DNA of 64,000 nt, from contig JANCRA010000003.1 of NCBI GenBank assembly GCA_024362935.1, positions 47,901,844 through 47,965,843 of the forward strand, given 5' to 3'. Of this stretch, positions 11,858-22,820 are shown in pieces. Made by a program: the position numbers and the translations under genes. The notes below the pieces were generated by a model. The model had not been told where the DNA came from. It worked only from the letters and a program-made list of their open reading frames with translations, and did no database searches. The stretch is from Setophaga petechia. Taxonomy: Eukaryota > Chordata > Aves > Passeriformes > Parulidae. The number at the start of each line of letters is the position of its first letter. The stretch's first letter is position 1.

Positions 11858-12199
11858 CTATGACATTGCTCTGAGCAGGGTAGTAGCCACACGTGTCTCC
11901 TTGTGCACGGGGAGAGCTTCCCACAGAGCTGGTCGAAGGTGGCTGCTCCTTCTGTAGCTGATTTCATGCCAATAACCATGCCAATGACTCGTGTAGGAAG
12001 GGCTTGGGGCTTTCTCGTGGCTGTGTGTATGGCCATGGGAGTGACAGCGACCTTCTCTGCCTTGTCATCATCCTTTGTGTGGCTGTAGGGATGGCTGTGA
12101 CCTTCTTCTTCCTCGTAGCCGTGTCTGTGGACCTCACAGTGGTAGTGACCTTCTTTCTTATGAGGGTAGCATCCTTTTTGCCTCACACATACAGAACAG
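11858..12199 (-). pseudogene. PHGR1: Histidine-rich PHGR1-like exon with a frame switch
   Basis: The minus strand has a good acceptor (pyrimidine run ending GCTTCAG) at 12200, then about 49 open codons rich in His, Cys, Lys and Glu, including KKEGHYHCEVHRHG and EGHSHPYSH. Around 12050-12056 the His-rich reading moves by one base: it continues as CHSHGHTHSHEK and SHWHGYWH to a TAG at 11860-11858, while the first frame turns into unremarkable sequence. The position between DISP2 and CCDC9B and the minus orientation are those expected for PHGR1 (proline, histidine and glycine rich 1). Human PHGR1 begins with a similar KGHCHCGGHGH (from memory). The frame switch suggests a one-base loss, an assembly error, or a gene now broken. 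No upstream exon with a start codon was found with confidence. An unrelated His-rich gene is possible. Confidence 0.5.
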
Positions 12200-15100
12200 C
12201 TGAAGCAAAAAGGGAAAGTATTAGAGTGGAGAGTATCCTATAACTTCCACTAATCCTCTAGCTGCTTAGAGTAAGCCCTTCCTGCCTTAATGGCTTAAAT
12301 GCCCGAGGCAGTTTAAAGAACAAAAAGCTTTTCTTAATGCCAGGGTGGGTGACTCTCCCACCGAAGGCGGACATTTCTCTGAACCCAGCAGGAGGGAGTT
12401 TTGAGGACCGCCTGCAGGCAGTGTCCCTGGCCCAGCGTGGTGCTCTCTTCTGGGCAGGGCCGCAGGGGAAAAGCCTGCTGTTCTGAGCCTTAGCCACAGA
12501 AATGTCACTTGCCTGGTAGGATCAGATCCACTGCAAGGAACAGCTCCAGAGCAGCTTGTATTGGTGTGGCCCAGCAGGAAAGACTGAAACCTGGTATCTG
12601 CTGAAAAGATTAGCTAGCTTTAATGTGGTGACAAGGACATAGGTGATATTTCCTTTTCATTTTTCCCGATGCTAAATAAAAATTCTTGCAACAGTAATGA
12701 TATTAATAGAGCCATGGGAGCTGCAAGGATGGTGGGAATCAGCTGGATTCCAAACATCCCACTGCTTCTGACAGACAGGCATATCTTACAGCTTTAGTTT
12801 GGCTCAGCCCGAGGTGCGAACTCCTTGTCTGGTAAGTGGGGGTGATCACGCTTCCTCACTCCCACAGCTTGGCAGGTTTCCTCTGTACTGCTGCAAGGTA
12901 TTCAACACATGGATTAATTATTTTTCATTGCCCTTAGCCAGGGGCTACAGCAGGGCTTGTGCTCCCAGCTGGCTGCAAAGCACTGCCCCAGACAGCAGCA
13001 GGGTTGCCCACATCCCTCCTGGGGCTGCTGCTGCTGCACTGCCAGGGTTGGGGGCCCAGCTATGGTGGCCAAATCCAGGAATCCAGGAGTCCCTTACTTC
13101 AAACCTGCTTGGCTCCTGCCCCTGCAGTGCAGCAGAGGAGGAGCTGCCTCTCCCATCAGCCGGAAGCTGATGCTCTCCTTAATGTGTTGTGTCATTTGGA
13201 ATATTGCCACTCTGTGACCTCCCTGTGCTTGGCCAGCTTGAGACTGGTGGGGCAGATCTCAGTGTCATTCTAGGGGAGGCATGTGTGATCCCAAGATTTC
13301 CTCTCCTTACAGACACAACCTAACAGTGAGCAGGAACAACACATAAACGGGGTTCCCAAACTATTTTAGGAACTAGGAACATAAATGCTTCCCACAAGAC
13401 AATTCCATCAAGATATGAACATCCTTCACCCAGAGGAACTCTTTCTTTCATAGTGCCTGGCAAACCACGATGAGTAAGTCAGCAGGATGGAGGCCAAGTG
13501 GTCCGGAGCAGTCTCTGTGGATTGGGATGCAAACCTGCCTCTTTTTCTGCAGGCAACACTACTCCAAATCTCAGGGAAACCATGCTCAAAGCTGACAGCT
13601 TGAAGTGGTGACACCACCATGGTGTTTTGCACAGTGCAAAAACACTCATGTCATGAGTTTCATGGACACCCAAGCCCTTGAAGTCATTGCGACCAAAGCA
13701 TTGCGCAGCTGCCTCGGATTGCAGCAGACTGCTGGTTTCCAGGCAATGTGCAATGGCTCATGGATCTGCAGCCAGCTTATGAACCCTGGTTTGTCACTGC
13801 TCACTGGAGCAATGAAATAGCCAGGGTATTTCTGCTGCTCGAAGCCAGTGACAGTGTGCCAGACACCTCCCGTGCTGGAAGATTTCCATGGGTACAGCAG
13901 CAGTCCTGGCTGTTCCTGCTGCATAAACCTCCCATTGTCTCAACCACTGAAATTGCTTCCTTAGCCAGAGAACAGCTCTCTGGCGGGGGCAGCACTGCAT
14001 TAGCCAACTGAGGCCCAGTCATTTCACTGTGCAGAGCTTATTTTACAGGTGAATGTACCTGCCCACCTCCTGAAACTTCAGGAGGGATTAATTTAGAGAT
14101 ATAAAGTACTTTAGTCATGGTTTCAGTGCCAGGACCTGAGACAGAGCTGTTTGACTGAACGTTTACATTTTACACCAAAGCCATTGGTGCTGGGTGCCTG
14201 AAGAGAAAGGCCTAGACGTATCCTGGGTCTCCTCTACACAGCCAATTTAATTTGATGCTGTCCCAGCAGCACAGCACATACAATGTCATTGTGCACAGAA
14301 GGACGTGTCTCTGCAGGTGTTTGCACTCCACAGAGCCCACCTTTTTCCTCCTTGCTACTGGTCTGTTATGGCCTTTTCCTTGTTCATAGCTGCAAAACCA
14401 AAATTTTGAGTTCTTAGGAGTATAGCTACCTAAAAGAATAAGATTTAGTGCCTATTTGTTCAGTGCTGTTTGTGACCAGTCTGTACTGGGATGGGCTTGG
14501 AGGAACCATCACCTTCCAAAATCTGTGCAGTTGTCTGTGTTGATAAGAAGCATCTTCCCCAGTATACACCATTTTGAGGCGTGAGGTTGAAAAGGGCTCA
14601 GGAATTACGCTCGCAGGTCGGTTTTGGTTGTCAGTCATCATTTCTGCCCAGGGTGTGTGCTGGAGCATGGCCCACATGCTGCACACAGAGGAGAGATCCA
14701 TGCAGGGCTCTTCTCTCTTTCTCAGGCTTCTGCAAGGCTCCTGCAGTGCTGGAAAGCTCTGAATAGTTGTTGACCCAGTACCAGGGCTGAGAAGGTTGCA
14801 GGTATATGGCAGTTATGTTTCTGGGCACTGGTACATTGCAAACTGAAGCAAATAAGAGATGTGCTGAATTTACAGTGTGTTTGAAGGGGCAGGAGGCCCA
14901 TGGAGACCCAAGTCTACTTTGTCTTGGCAGGGGAAGTCTCACTGTGGCAATATTGTCCCATTTTTCCTGTGCTGTGTGCTGGGAGTGCAGCCACATTCGC
15001 TCTGAAGCCGCCCATATGTTCACACCATTTCCAAGCGTGACTGACAGTGAGCCAGTTCCCTCCAAGCATCCTTAGATATCCCAGACTAATTCATCCTTTG

Positions 15101-18100
15101 TACATAAATATTCTTCCTGTGACATTTGGGACATAAATTCTCAGCCTGGGGAAGGCCAGAGAAGGCACTGGGATATGTGACACACCTTGACTAACTGCCT
15201 GTTACAATACCTTCACAGCCTAAACAAGGTCCCAATGGTACCAGTGCTAGCGTGTCAGTGTCATCCAGAGATGGCCCAGTTGACATTTTGCCGAGGAAAC
15301 TGGCCAAAATGGCTCATTTCAGGAGGATCAGAGCCTTGGGGGGGATGAAAACCAGTTCTTTTGGCTCAAGAGCAGATATATGAGCAGAGTGGAAAGCTTA
15401 CACTTCTCATGTTTGTTGAAATGATTCTGCTTTTTGTTTTTTTGGTTAGTAACTGCGCTTCAGAAATGCTCCAAGTATTTCATCTGTTGCTTCCAGAAAA
15501 AGGCATCTTTAAATGTTTGCTCCAAACTTTTCTTATCAAAAGGTTTCAATAACAACAGGGCAAAGGAAGAGTGTTTTTAATCAATTCCTTCTGAAAGTAC
15601 TGAAGGGAACAAAATATTCCAGGGAGAAAGAAAATGGAACTTTTCCTTTTTACAAACCCAGTTCTGAAACCTTAATTGTATTGTAGCCCACCCTAATCCC
15701 ATGTGTTTGGACTGCACAATGTCTCTAGGCCTGGGCAACCCCTCAGCCTTTTCTGCAGAGATCAAGTCAGAAGGGCCAACAAAATGTCCACATTCCCAAA
15801 GGAGAATCACCTGGCTCAGGATCTCACTCAGGGACAAAAAATGGTTGCCCAGAGAAAGGTATCACCCTCTTGAATTATGATTTCCATCCTGTTGGAGCAG
15901 GGATTTTTGCACTTTCAGAAGTTTTCTGCCACTTGAGTGAAGCTCTCAGCAGCCAGGCACAGCCCAGCAAGTCTGCAAGTGCTTCAAGTGATGCCTAAGA
16001 TTGTCAGCTTTTTATATTTTTAATATATTTGTAGCTTTGTAGATTGCTAAAGCATGGCTGTAGCTTCTAGTAGTTTTCCTCACTTTCTTCCCTACATTTA
16101 GGAACAATAGGCTAACTTTATAAACCTAAATATTGTGTAGTCTTATTTCAAGAGGAGAACAAACTACAAGGACGTTCTGTTTTCCAACCAGAATCTGAAC
16201 CAGACAAAAGTGGGGCAAAAGAAAGCTCTGGACTGCTTCCAGTGGACACCCCAGGAATTATTACCTAATCAACTAACCTTTTAAGTGGACAGTATATAAG
16301 TATACTAATTGACTAACCTTATAAAAATTGTACAATTACTATAACATGTGTGATTTTTGCCATATAGTGTACTTGCAAGCTTTCAAGTAAAGGTTTGCTT
16401 TTATATTCACTCTAACATTATTGGAAAGATCTATTCTATTTTCCAGGCACCTCCACCCCTTCCCTTCACACAAGTACTAATTATTGTTGAACTAGTCCTT
16501 TAATATTTAATTGCCACCTTGACTCCCCTTTTCATCTCCTCCCTTCCCAGGCACCTCTGGGCCTCGTGCAGGCTGGTCCTTCCTGTGTTTGTGCTCCCCA
16601 TCAGCTGCACACCTTGACCCTCTGCACAAGCAAAGCCAGTCTTCCTGCTGAGCCCAGTCAGAATCCATGCAGCATCCGTGTGAAGTGGCGCCGCTGGAGC
16701 CCAGGGAGATTCTTCAGTCCAGCTCAAACCCTGGAGCCAAGGTTGGTCTCTGGAGCTTGCTTTTGAGTTCTGCTGGCAAAGGGAAATGAGATGGTTTGTT
16801 AGGCTTTAATGGAGTTTGGCTGGGATGAGAGGCCCCGAATTTGCCACTTTTTTCTTCTTGCATCAGACTCAAAGTGGGTCACTATCATTTGTGTAGCCCC
16901 AAAGCAGCCATACATAGAATAATTGTGAGTTTTTGGAGTTCACAAAGGGCATGTGACCGTGTCAAGAGCAAGCTGGCTCCTGGCTGCTCATTTGCAGCTT
17001 GTGAGCCCAGGTCACTGGGCTGTCCGTGTCCTCCTGGATCTGGGCTGAAGCCATGGGCTGGAATGGGGAACCTCCCTGGGCCCCGGCTGATGACAGGGCA
17101 AACAAGTTGCTGTCTGCAGCATTCCATGCTTTCCCCAAGGGCTACATTTCCATAAAAGATGAAAAAACCTGCCTGACTGGCTGTCCCGGCCACTTTCCAC
17201 ATCCTCACACCCTCTCAAGGCTGGGTCCTGTGTCCTACATCTGAAGGCTGGGTAGTGAACAAGGTCAGCAAACCTGTATTTGTCCCTGCTAAGTGTGTCT
17301 GCCACTGAGAAAAACTAAGTGGACAGATTAATTTTTCATTTGCTCAGCCTATGACCACTTCAGAGGTCTTATACTGGAATGACAAGTTTTCAGGAGAAGA
17401 AAATATTGGGAGAGCTGACAAGATTATGGGTTTTTCATGGTGGCATTAAACACAGGCATGCACAGAACTCACCCACAGGACTTGAGGCAGGACCCTGCAG
17501 GCTGCAATGATGCACAGGGAAGGGGAAAAGAGGGGATGTCTTGTTCCAAATGGGAAGAGGGCTGCTCTGCACATCCTGAGATGTTTCTGTGCTGAAACGT
17601 GATTGGTATGCCTGTGGAAGTACCAACAGGCAGCTATGACCCTTACTGCTTTTAAGCAGGACCAAGCTGCCATTACGTCCTTTAACTGTCTTTGGTAGTT
17701 TTAATTTTGATTCATTTCAAAACAAATGTCTCAGCAGCTATTTGATCCCCATGAGTCTCTCCAGCTAAAGCCCATTTAAGGTTCCTGCCTTCTTCCCAGT
17801 CTAGGAAATATGCTGACCTTTCTCCTGGCTGGAGGAAACACCTCAACCCTTTTTAATCCAGCAGTGCGGCTGTTTGAAGGACCAGAGCTGGAGGAGGCAA
17901 GGGAGGCAAGAGGAATTGCCTTATTGCGTGTTTGGTAGGAAGTATGCCTCCAGGCCTCCCGCAGCTCTTCTTTGATACATTGTGTTCCCATCCCTCTCTC
18001 TATCCAAGGCCTGGAGAAGGATTGCTAGTTCAGCTCAGGAGCCTCGGGCAGCACATTGCTGCACACAGCCGTGCCTTGAGACTCGGCCCTGTGCCTTATC

Positions 18101-18404
18101 TGCAGTCCTGACACATAATACAGAAACAGCCTCCCACAGCATCCAGACTTCAGCTCTTTCAGTGGGCTTTTGGCAGCTGCTTCCCAGATCCTCCCAGCAG
18201 TTCCCGAGTGCCATCTGTTGACTCGATAGCGGTCATGCAAAAAATGGAGAGGAGCCAGGATAAGGCTGGGTGAAGTGCACTTGGGAAAAGTGGCAGCATG
18301 GGACTGAGTGGCTCTGGAGGAGTTTCACAGAGAGCAAAAGGAAAAGGAGAGAGGATTTCAAGCTGAAGGGATTTCATCCTTTCAGTGGAAGGGCTGATGA
18401 AGGG
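12200..18404. other. Intergenic between PHGR1-like locus and orphan open frame
   Basis: No exon of a recognised gene is visible. The 5' exon of the PHGR1-like locus may lie in the first 1-2 kb; a GC-AG-type donor (CCAG|GCAAGT on the minus strand near 12517) is one weak candidate. A perfect inverted repeat with 9-bp arms (CCTCCTGAA and its complement, 2-nt loop) sits at 14066-14085. The open frames here are short and lack convincing splice context. Confidence 0.5.
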
Positions 18405-19046
18405 ATGCCAGGAATACTTCTCAGGGCAGGCAAGTTTGCATTTTTTGAAGAATCAGATTCTTTCCTTCACTCTTTGTGTAAGGCAGAGAGACAGAGTCTT
18501 ACCGATAAAATATGGGGCAAAACTTTGTGCCAGATGCTGAGTGCTGTCCTGGAGGAGGGAGATGGCAGACTCCTGTCAGGGATGGTTCTTTGTGCCAAAA
18601 CTGAAAGGCCTTGCAGCACACAATTAGAGAAAGGGACTATTTCACTGTCACAAGCACAAAATGGAGAGGTCATTGCCCTGCTTTCCTTCCTTGGCCCCAG
18701 AAAAATCTCCAGAAAACTTTGGCCCAAGTGGAGAGTGAGGGCTCCAGGTAGGCAGCTGGAGGCTGTGCTTAAGGACAGTCAGCTGAGCCCCTGTGCAATG
18801 CAGCCACAGCAGGGCAATGCAGAAAAGACCCCTTTATATCCTTTTGATTCCTCCAGCTTCCAGGCTTTCCTGAAGGAAGCTGCTGTGCACCCCAGTGACT
18901 TCTTCAGGGGCAGCCTGAGGTTAGCAAGAGCTGACAGATCCATGATACAGAAACCACAGAGCCAGCCTGGGTACACTTCATGTGCCCACTGTGCTGAGCA
19001 GTTTCAGAGATGGCACCAGCCAGAGCACAAGAGAGCCCAGAATTAG
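18405..19046 (+). CDS. Orphan 213-codon open frame followed by AATAAA
   Basis: The frame is open for 258 codons from about 18270, and for 213 codons from its first ATG at 18405. It ends in TAG at 19044-19046. An AATAAA poly(A) signal lies 33 bp beyond, at 19079-19084. The predicted protein has no transmembrane segment, signal peptide or motif I recognise. It is mixed in composition, with Cys and Trp scattered and a basic stretch near the middle (GPRKISRKLWPKWRVR). The frame is longer than most chance frames in this window, but one such frame by chance in 64 kb of moderate GC is not excluded. It lies 3.5 kb upstream of CCDC9B exon 1 on the same strand, so it could also be part of a long non-coding transcript. 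I do not assign a function. Confidence 0.2.
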   Translation: MPGILLRAGKFAFFEESDSFLHSLCKAERQSLTDKIWGKTLCQMLSAVLEEGDGRLLSGMVLCAKTERPCSTQLEKGTISLSQAQNGEVIALLSFLGPRKISRKLWPKWRVRAPGRQLEAVLKDSQLSPCAMQPQQGNAEKTPLYPFDSSSFQAFLKEAAVHPSDFFRGSLRLARADRSMIQKPQSQPGYTSCAHCAEQFQRWHQPEHKRAQN

Positions 19047-19078
19047 ACCACCCCAGCAGGTCTTCTGGGATTTGAAAG

Positions 19079-19084
19079 AATAAA
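19079..19084 (+). terminator. Candidate poly(A) signal after orphan frame
   Basis: A canonical AATAAA lies 33 bp after the stop of the orphan open frame, with GT-rich sequence (GGTGTGGTGT) about 17 bp further on. This is a reasonable cleavage site layout, but the hexamer is common by chance. Confidence 0.3.
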
Positions 19085-20312
19085 GAGATTAACTCTAGGT
19101 GTGGTGTACAAATTGCTGAGTGAGTAATGAGGCTGGTTTCTCCAGATGTCCTTCCTGTTGCACATGGGTGCAGGATACACTTGTTGTCTGAAGTACTCTG
19201 TCAAGCTGCTGCATGTGGGAAGCGCTGCCACCAACGGCTGGAGAGAGCAGGATTGGTGTCCTGCAGCCACCCAGGTGGGAGTGTTGGTGTGAACAGGATT
19301 CAGTGTGTCCTGAAGTCCTGCAGGACTCCCAAAATGTCATGCATCCAGCACACCCCACTCACTAGAGCAGGAGAATAGGAACCTTTTCTAGCTCCTCTCC
19401 TTCCCAAAGGCAAACCTCTGGGTGTTGGAATCCCTGGTGCCTGGATGATGATCCAGAAGGATTTCCCATAGCTTGATGTAGGCACAGACCTCATTGGAAG
19501 GCAGTGCCAGTTTTGGGATTGACATTGCACTTAAGAGAAAATCAGGCGTTTTGACAGCTTTTTACTGGGGACAGCTGTGGTGTTACTGCAGCCCTTTCTG
19601 GTCACAGTGCTGGGAATAATTAAATGTACATGCATATTCATAATCCCATAAATCTTGGCACATTCATAGGGTTCTGTTTCCTCCTCTGACTGTCCCAAGG
19701 GCACGTCAGGTCCCCAAACCAGCCTGTTTTGCCTCACTGCTGCAGCTGCAGAAGCTGCTTCCTTGACTGGGCCCTTTTGCTCGTGGGTTTCTGTGTCTGC
19801 AGTGTTCACTGAGGATTCCCATTGATCTCAGATGATGATGCAGAAGTAGGTGCCTGTCATTTATACCACTCAGACATGGTAAAGGACAGCTGAGACATGT
19901 CAGCTCTTTGTATTGAGGTCAGGAGCAGCTGAGACTGCCCTGGAGGGAAATGCAGCTCTCAAGCAACATCAGCAAAGGCAAAGGTGTTTTAGGGATCTTC
20001 ACCCCTGGTTCATGGCACTGCTCATTGCTGGAAGAGCTTCATCACACGGCCAGGAATGGCAGGGACATAGGATGCCATGACTGTGAGGTCTGGGGAAGTC
20101 TGGAGAAACTCCTTGTGAGCAGTTGGCTTAAGCCTTGATAATTTGAGCATGACAACAGACCCAGCTGCATGTGGTGCTCACCCAGCACTGCATACAGAAC
20201 CTGGCCTTGGAGTTTGGAGTAATGGTGTCTGTTTTAACCTGAACCTCAGCATCAACATAATCTGCAGTGTCCTTGAGGCAAGAGCCATGACCACCTCACA
20301 AAGAGGATAATG
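19085..20312. other. Intergenic, nothing recognised
   Basis: No gene, repeat family or RNA gene is recognisable here. GC content is moderate and the open frames are short. Confidence 0.5.
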
Positions 20313-20597
20313 CACCCCAAAAGGCCACACAGGGACTTGCACTTCCTTCAGGGTGGCCTTTCAGTGACTGTCACTTTATTTTCTTCCCTTTCCTGGCTGC
20401 CAGCAGGCACAGGGAGCAAATAAGCCATACTGCACTGCAGGAGGGGTGCTGGGGGGACACATTTTTGGTGCTGGGGTTTACATCCCTGGCCAGGGCAAGT
20501 TGTGATGGCTGGTCAGGACCAGGTGCCTCCCAGGAGGCAGATAACAAACAGAAACGCAGGCAGTGCTGGATGATGCCTGTGCTGATGAAGGCTTCAG
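20313..20597. repeat. Segmental duplication, upstream CpG-poor copy
   Basis: This block matches 22582-22871 in the same orientation, 2.27 kb away, across essentially its full length with few gaps. Both start CACCCCAAAAGGCCAC and end in GGCTTCAG, and share GATAACAAACAGAAACGCAGG inside. Nearly all differences are CpG in the downstream copy against TpG or CpA here. It lies about 1.9 kb upstream of CCDC9B exon 1. Confidence 0.9.
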
Positions 20598-21399
20598 TGT
20601 TTCCATGAACGCTGACTCCCTGACTCAACCCAGTCCTGGGTGACCTTGTCCCTGTGGCCTCCAGCCCAGCTAAAAATGGGATATCACTCTGCCCTCAAAA
20701 GAGAGTGTGCCAGCTTGGAAAACCAAGGCAGTGCCGTCCCACAGTTCCCCTCCGTTCCCAGGTCAAGGTAAAGCTCCACATGACTCTGCATCTCCTGCAT
20801 AGCTGTGCCCACTACAAACGTCTTGACAAGCTCTTGGGCCCCAGCAAAGCTCTTTTTCCCCATTTTCTGCCCACAGCTGAGTCTTCATTTCCTTCATCAA
20901 GCCTGAATCCAGAAGCACTGCCTTGGAAATGGTTTCAATTTCCTTTCATCATTGAGTACCTACTAATTAATATAGGTCAGTCTGTCCTTCCAAGAGCTTT
21001 TACTAAGCTGTGCTTCCAGCTCCTTAGTGCCTGAGCCGTGTTGTCCAAGTGTGCAAAGAAGGGACCAAATTCTGAGTTCTGCAAAGTCTTTGGCAGATTT
21101 CTCTTCAACTACTCCAGGTTTCAGGTCAGTTTTCTCGGATTTGGTGAGGAGTTGAACTGCTTAAAGGTTTAGAATGGACAGTGGGCAGCAGTGGACCAGT
21201 TTGGTTTTTTTAACATATGAACACAGAAGGGCCCACATTAAGGGGGGGCTGTGCATCAATCCTTGGGCAACAAAACATTCCCTGGTGTACTTCCATCTCC
21301 TGTTTGCCTCACACTCGATCTGTGTCCCTCAGGATGGAGGGAGAGGGCAGCCAATCTGTGCTGAGGGAGAATGTAGCACATGGCCAGGACACATGGCTG
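20598..21399. other. Intergenic, nothing recognised
   Basis: Sequence between the duplication copy and the CR1 element. No exon or repeat family is recognisable. Confidence 0.5.
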
Positions 21400-21752
21400 A
21401 GGTTTGTTCAGCCTGGAGGAGACTCATTGGGGTCTGCAGCTTCCTCACAAGGGGCAGTGGGAGGGCAACTCTGATCTCTGTGACCAGGAGCAGGAGCCAA
21501 GGGAACAGCTGGAGCTGTGTCATGGGAGGGTTAGGCTAGATATCAGGAAAAGTTTCTTTCCCCCAGAGGGTGGTCAGGCACTGAGGAGGCTCCCCAGGGA
21601 GTGGGCACAGCCCCAAAGCTGCCAGAACTCCAGGAGGGTTTGAACAATGCTCCCAAACACAGCGTGGGATTGTTGTGGTGTCTGGGCAGAGGCAGGAGTT
21701 GGGCTGGATGATCCTGTGGGTTCCTTCCAACTCAGGATATCCTATGGTGAGG
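21400..21752 (+). mobile_element. CR1 LINE, 3' fragment
   Basis: The sequence runs through familiar CR1 landmarks in order: TTCAGCCTGGAGGAGAC, a TAGATATCAGGAAAAGTTTC block, GAGGGTGGTCAGGCACTG, CTCCCCAGGGAGTGGG, then GGGCTGGATGATCC and TTCCTTCCAACTCAGGATATCCTATGG at the end. CR1 is the main avian LINE; copies are usually 5'-truncated like this one and do not end in poly(A). The family assignment comes from general knowledge. It lies 0.75 kb upstream of CCDC9B exon 1. Confidence 0.88.
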
Positions 21753-22339
21753 TAAGGGTTCATGTGGTGACTCAAGATGCAGCAGCTGAATGCTGTTCCC
21801 TCAAAGCCCCGTTGCTACTTGTGACTCTCCTGAGGGTTGTTTTGGCAGCTTTCAGACAGGGACTTATAGGAGTCCCTCGGCTTTGGCTGTGTGCTTCCTG
21901 CTAGTCCTGCTGCCAGCTGGTGATGCCCACCCCACAGCACTCTTCTGTTCCTTCCTGAAAGAAAGGCCCACTTTAACAGCGGGGAAATAATTCCCAGAGA
22001 ATACTGAAATTAAACAGAATAAGGCAAATCTGACCCATGTTTTCCCATGCAGGCTCGTGCACACGCTCACACTCACAAGATATGCAGGACCCCAGATATT
22101 TCCCGGCCCCGCCAGGCGTGGAGCCAGCCATGCATAACAAACAACACGACCCCGTGAATGGCCACGCAGCGAAGCCAAGCTGTTTGCCTGATCCATCCGT
22201 CATTGTTCAGCCGGCTTTTCCCACTTTGAACGAGGGTTTGTGGCATCAGGAAGTTAAAAGGAGTCAGGAGGGGGGAAAAGGGGGAGTGTTTCTTTTAAAA
22301 AGAGAGTGAGATTGGAGAGGAGGACACAGGCACTCCAAA

Positions 22340-22820
22340 CCCTGTCTGTGCTTGGTATATTAGGCAGCCAGTGCTCTTGGCTGGGAGCCCAGACGAGGCT
22401 TTTGTAATCAAAACATGATCTTGTATGCTGTGCAACCAGTGCTGAGAAAGGCCGTCTGATGGCTCTCCTCTTTTAGCTCTGCTCTGGAATCCGCCGGGCT
22501 GCGCCGCCGATGTCCAACATGCACCGAGCTGTGAGTGCTGCCTGCGCGGGGCCTGGGAGGGGCGGGGGCGCTGGGGTCCCTCACCCCAAAAGGCCACGCA
22601 AGGACTTGCACTCGCTTCCTTCAGGGTGGCCTTTCGGCGGCTGTCGCTTTGTTTTCTTGCCTCGCTGTCTGCCAGCAGGCACGGGGAGCAAACAAGCCGT
22701 ACCGCACCGCGGGAGGGGTGCTGGGGGGAGCGCATTTTGGGTGCCGGGGTTTACATCCCTCGCCGGGGCAGGTTGTGGTGGCTGGCTCAGAATAAGGTGT
22801 CTCCCGGGAGGCAGATAACA
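22340..22820. promoter_or_regulatory. CCDC9B: CCDC9B promoter and CpG island
   Basis: CpG density rises sharply from about 22480 and surrounds the CCDC9B start codon. A TATA-like GGTATATTAG lies at 22356-22365, which would place initiation about 30 bp further on and give a 5' UTR of roughly 125 nt; initiation from the island itself is the alternative. The 3' half of the island is the downstream copy of the segmental duplication. Confidence 0.5.
22510..22530 (+). CDS. CCDC9B: CCDC9B exon 1, coding part
   Basis: The ATG at 22510 lies in the CpG island. Seven codons (MSNMHRA) lead to a donor GCT|GTGAGT. The phase is 0, which fits the acceptor at 24750. A second in-frame ATG is two codons on, so the exact start could be either. 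No other ATG in the island leads into an exon of the right phase. Confidence 0.7.
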
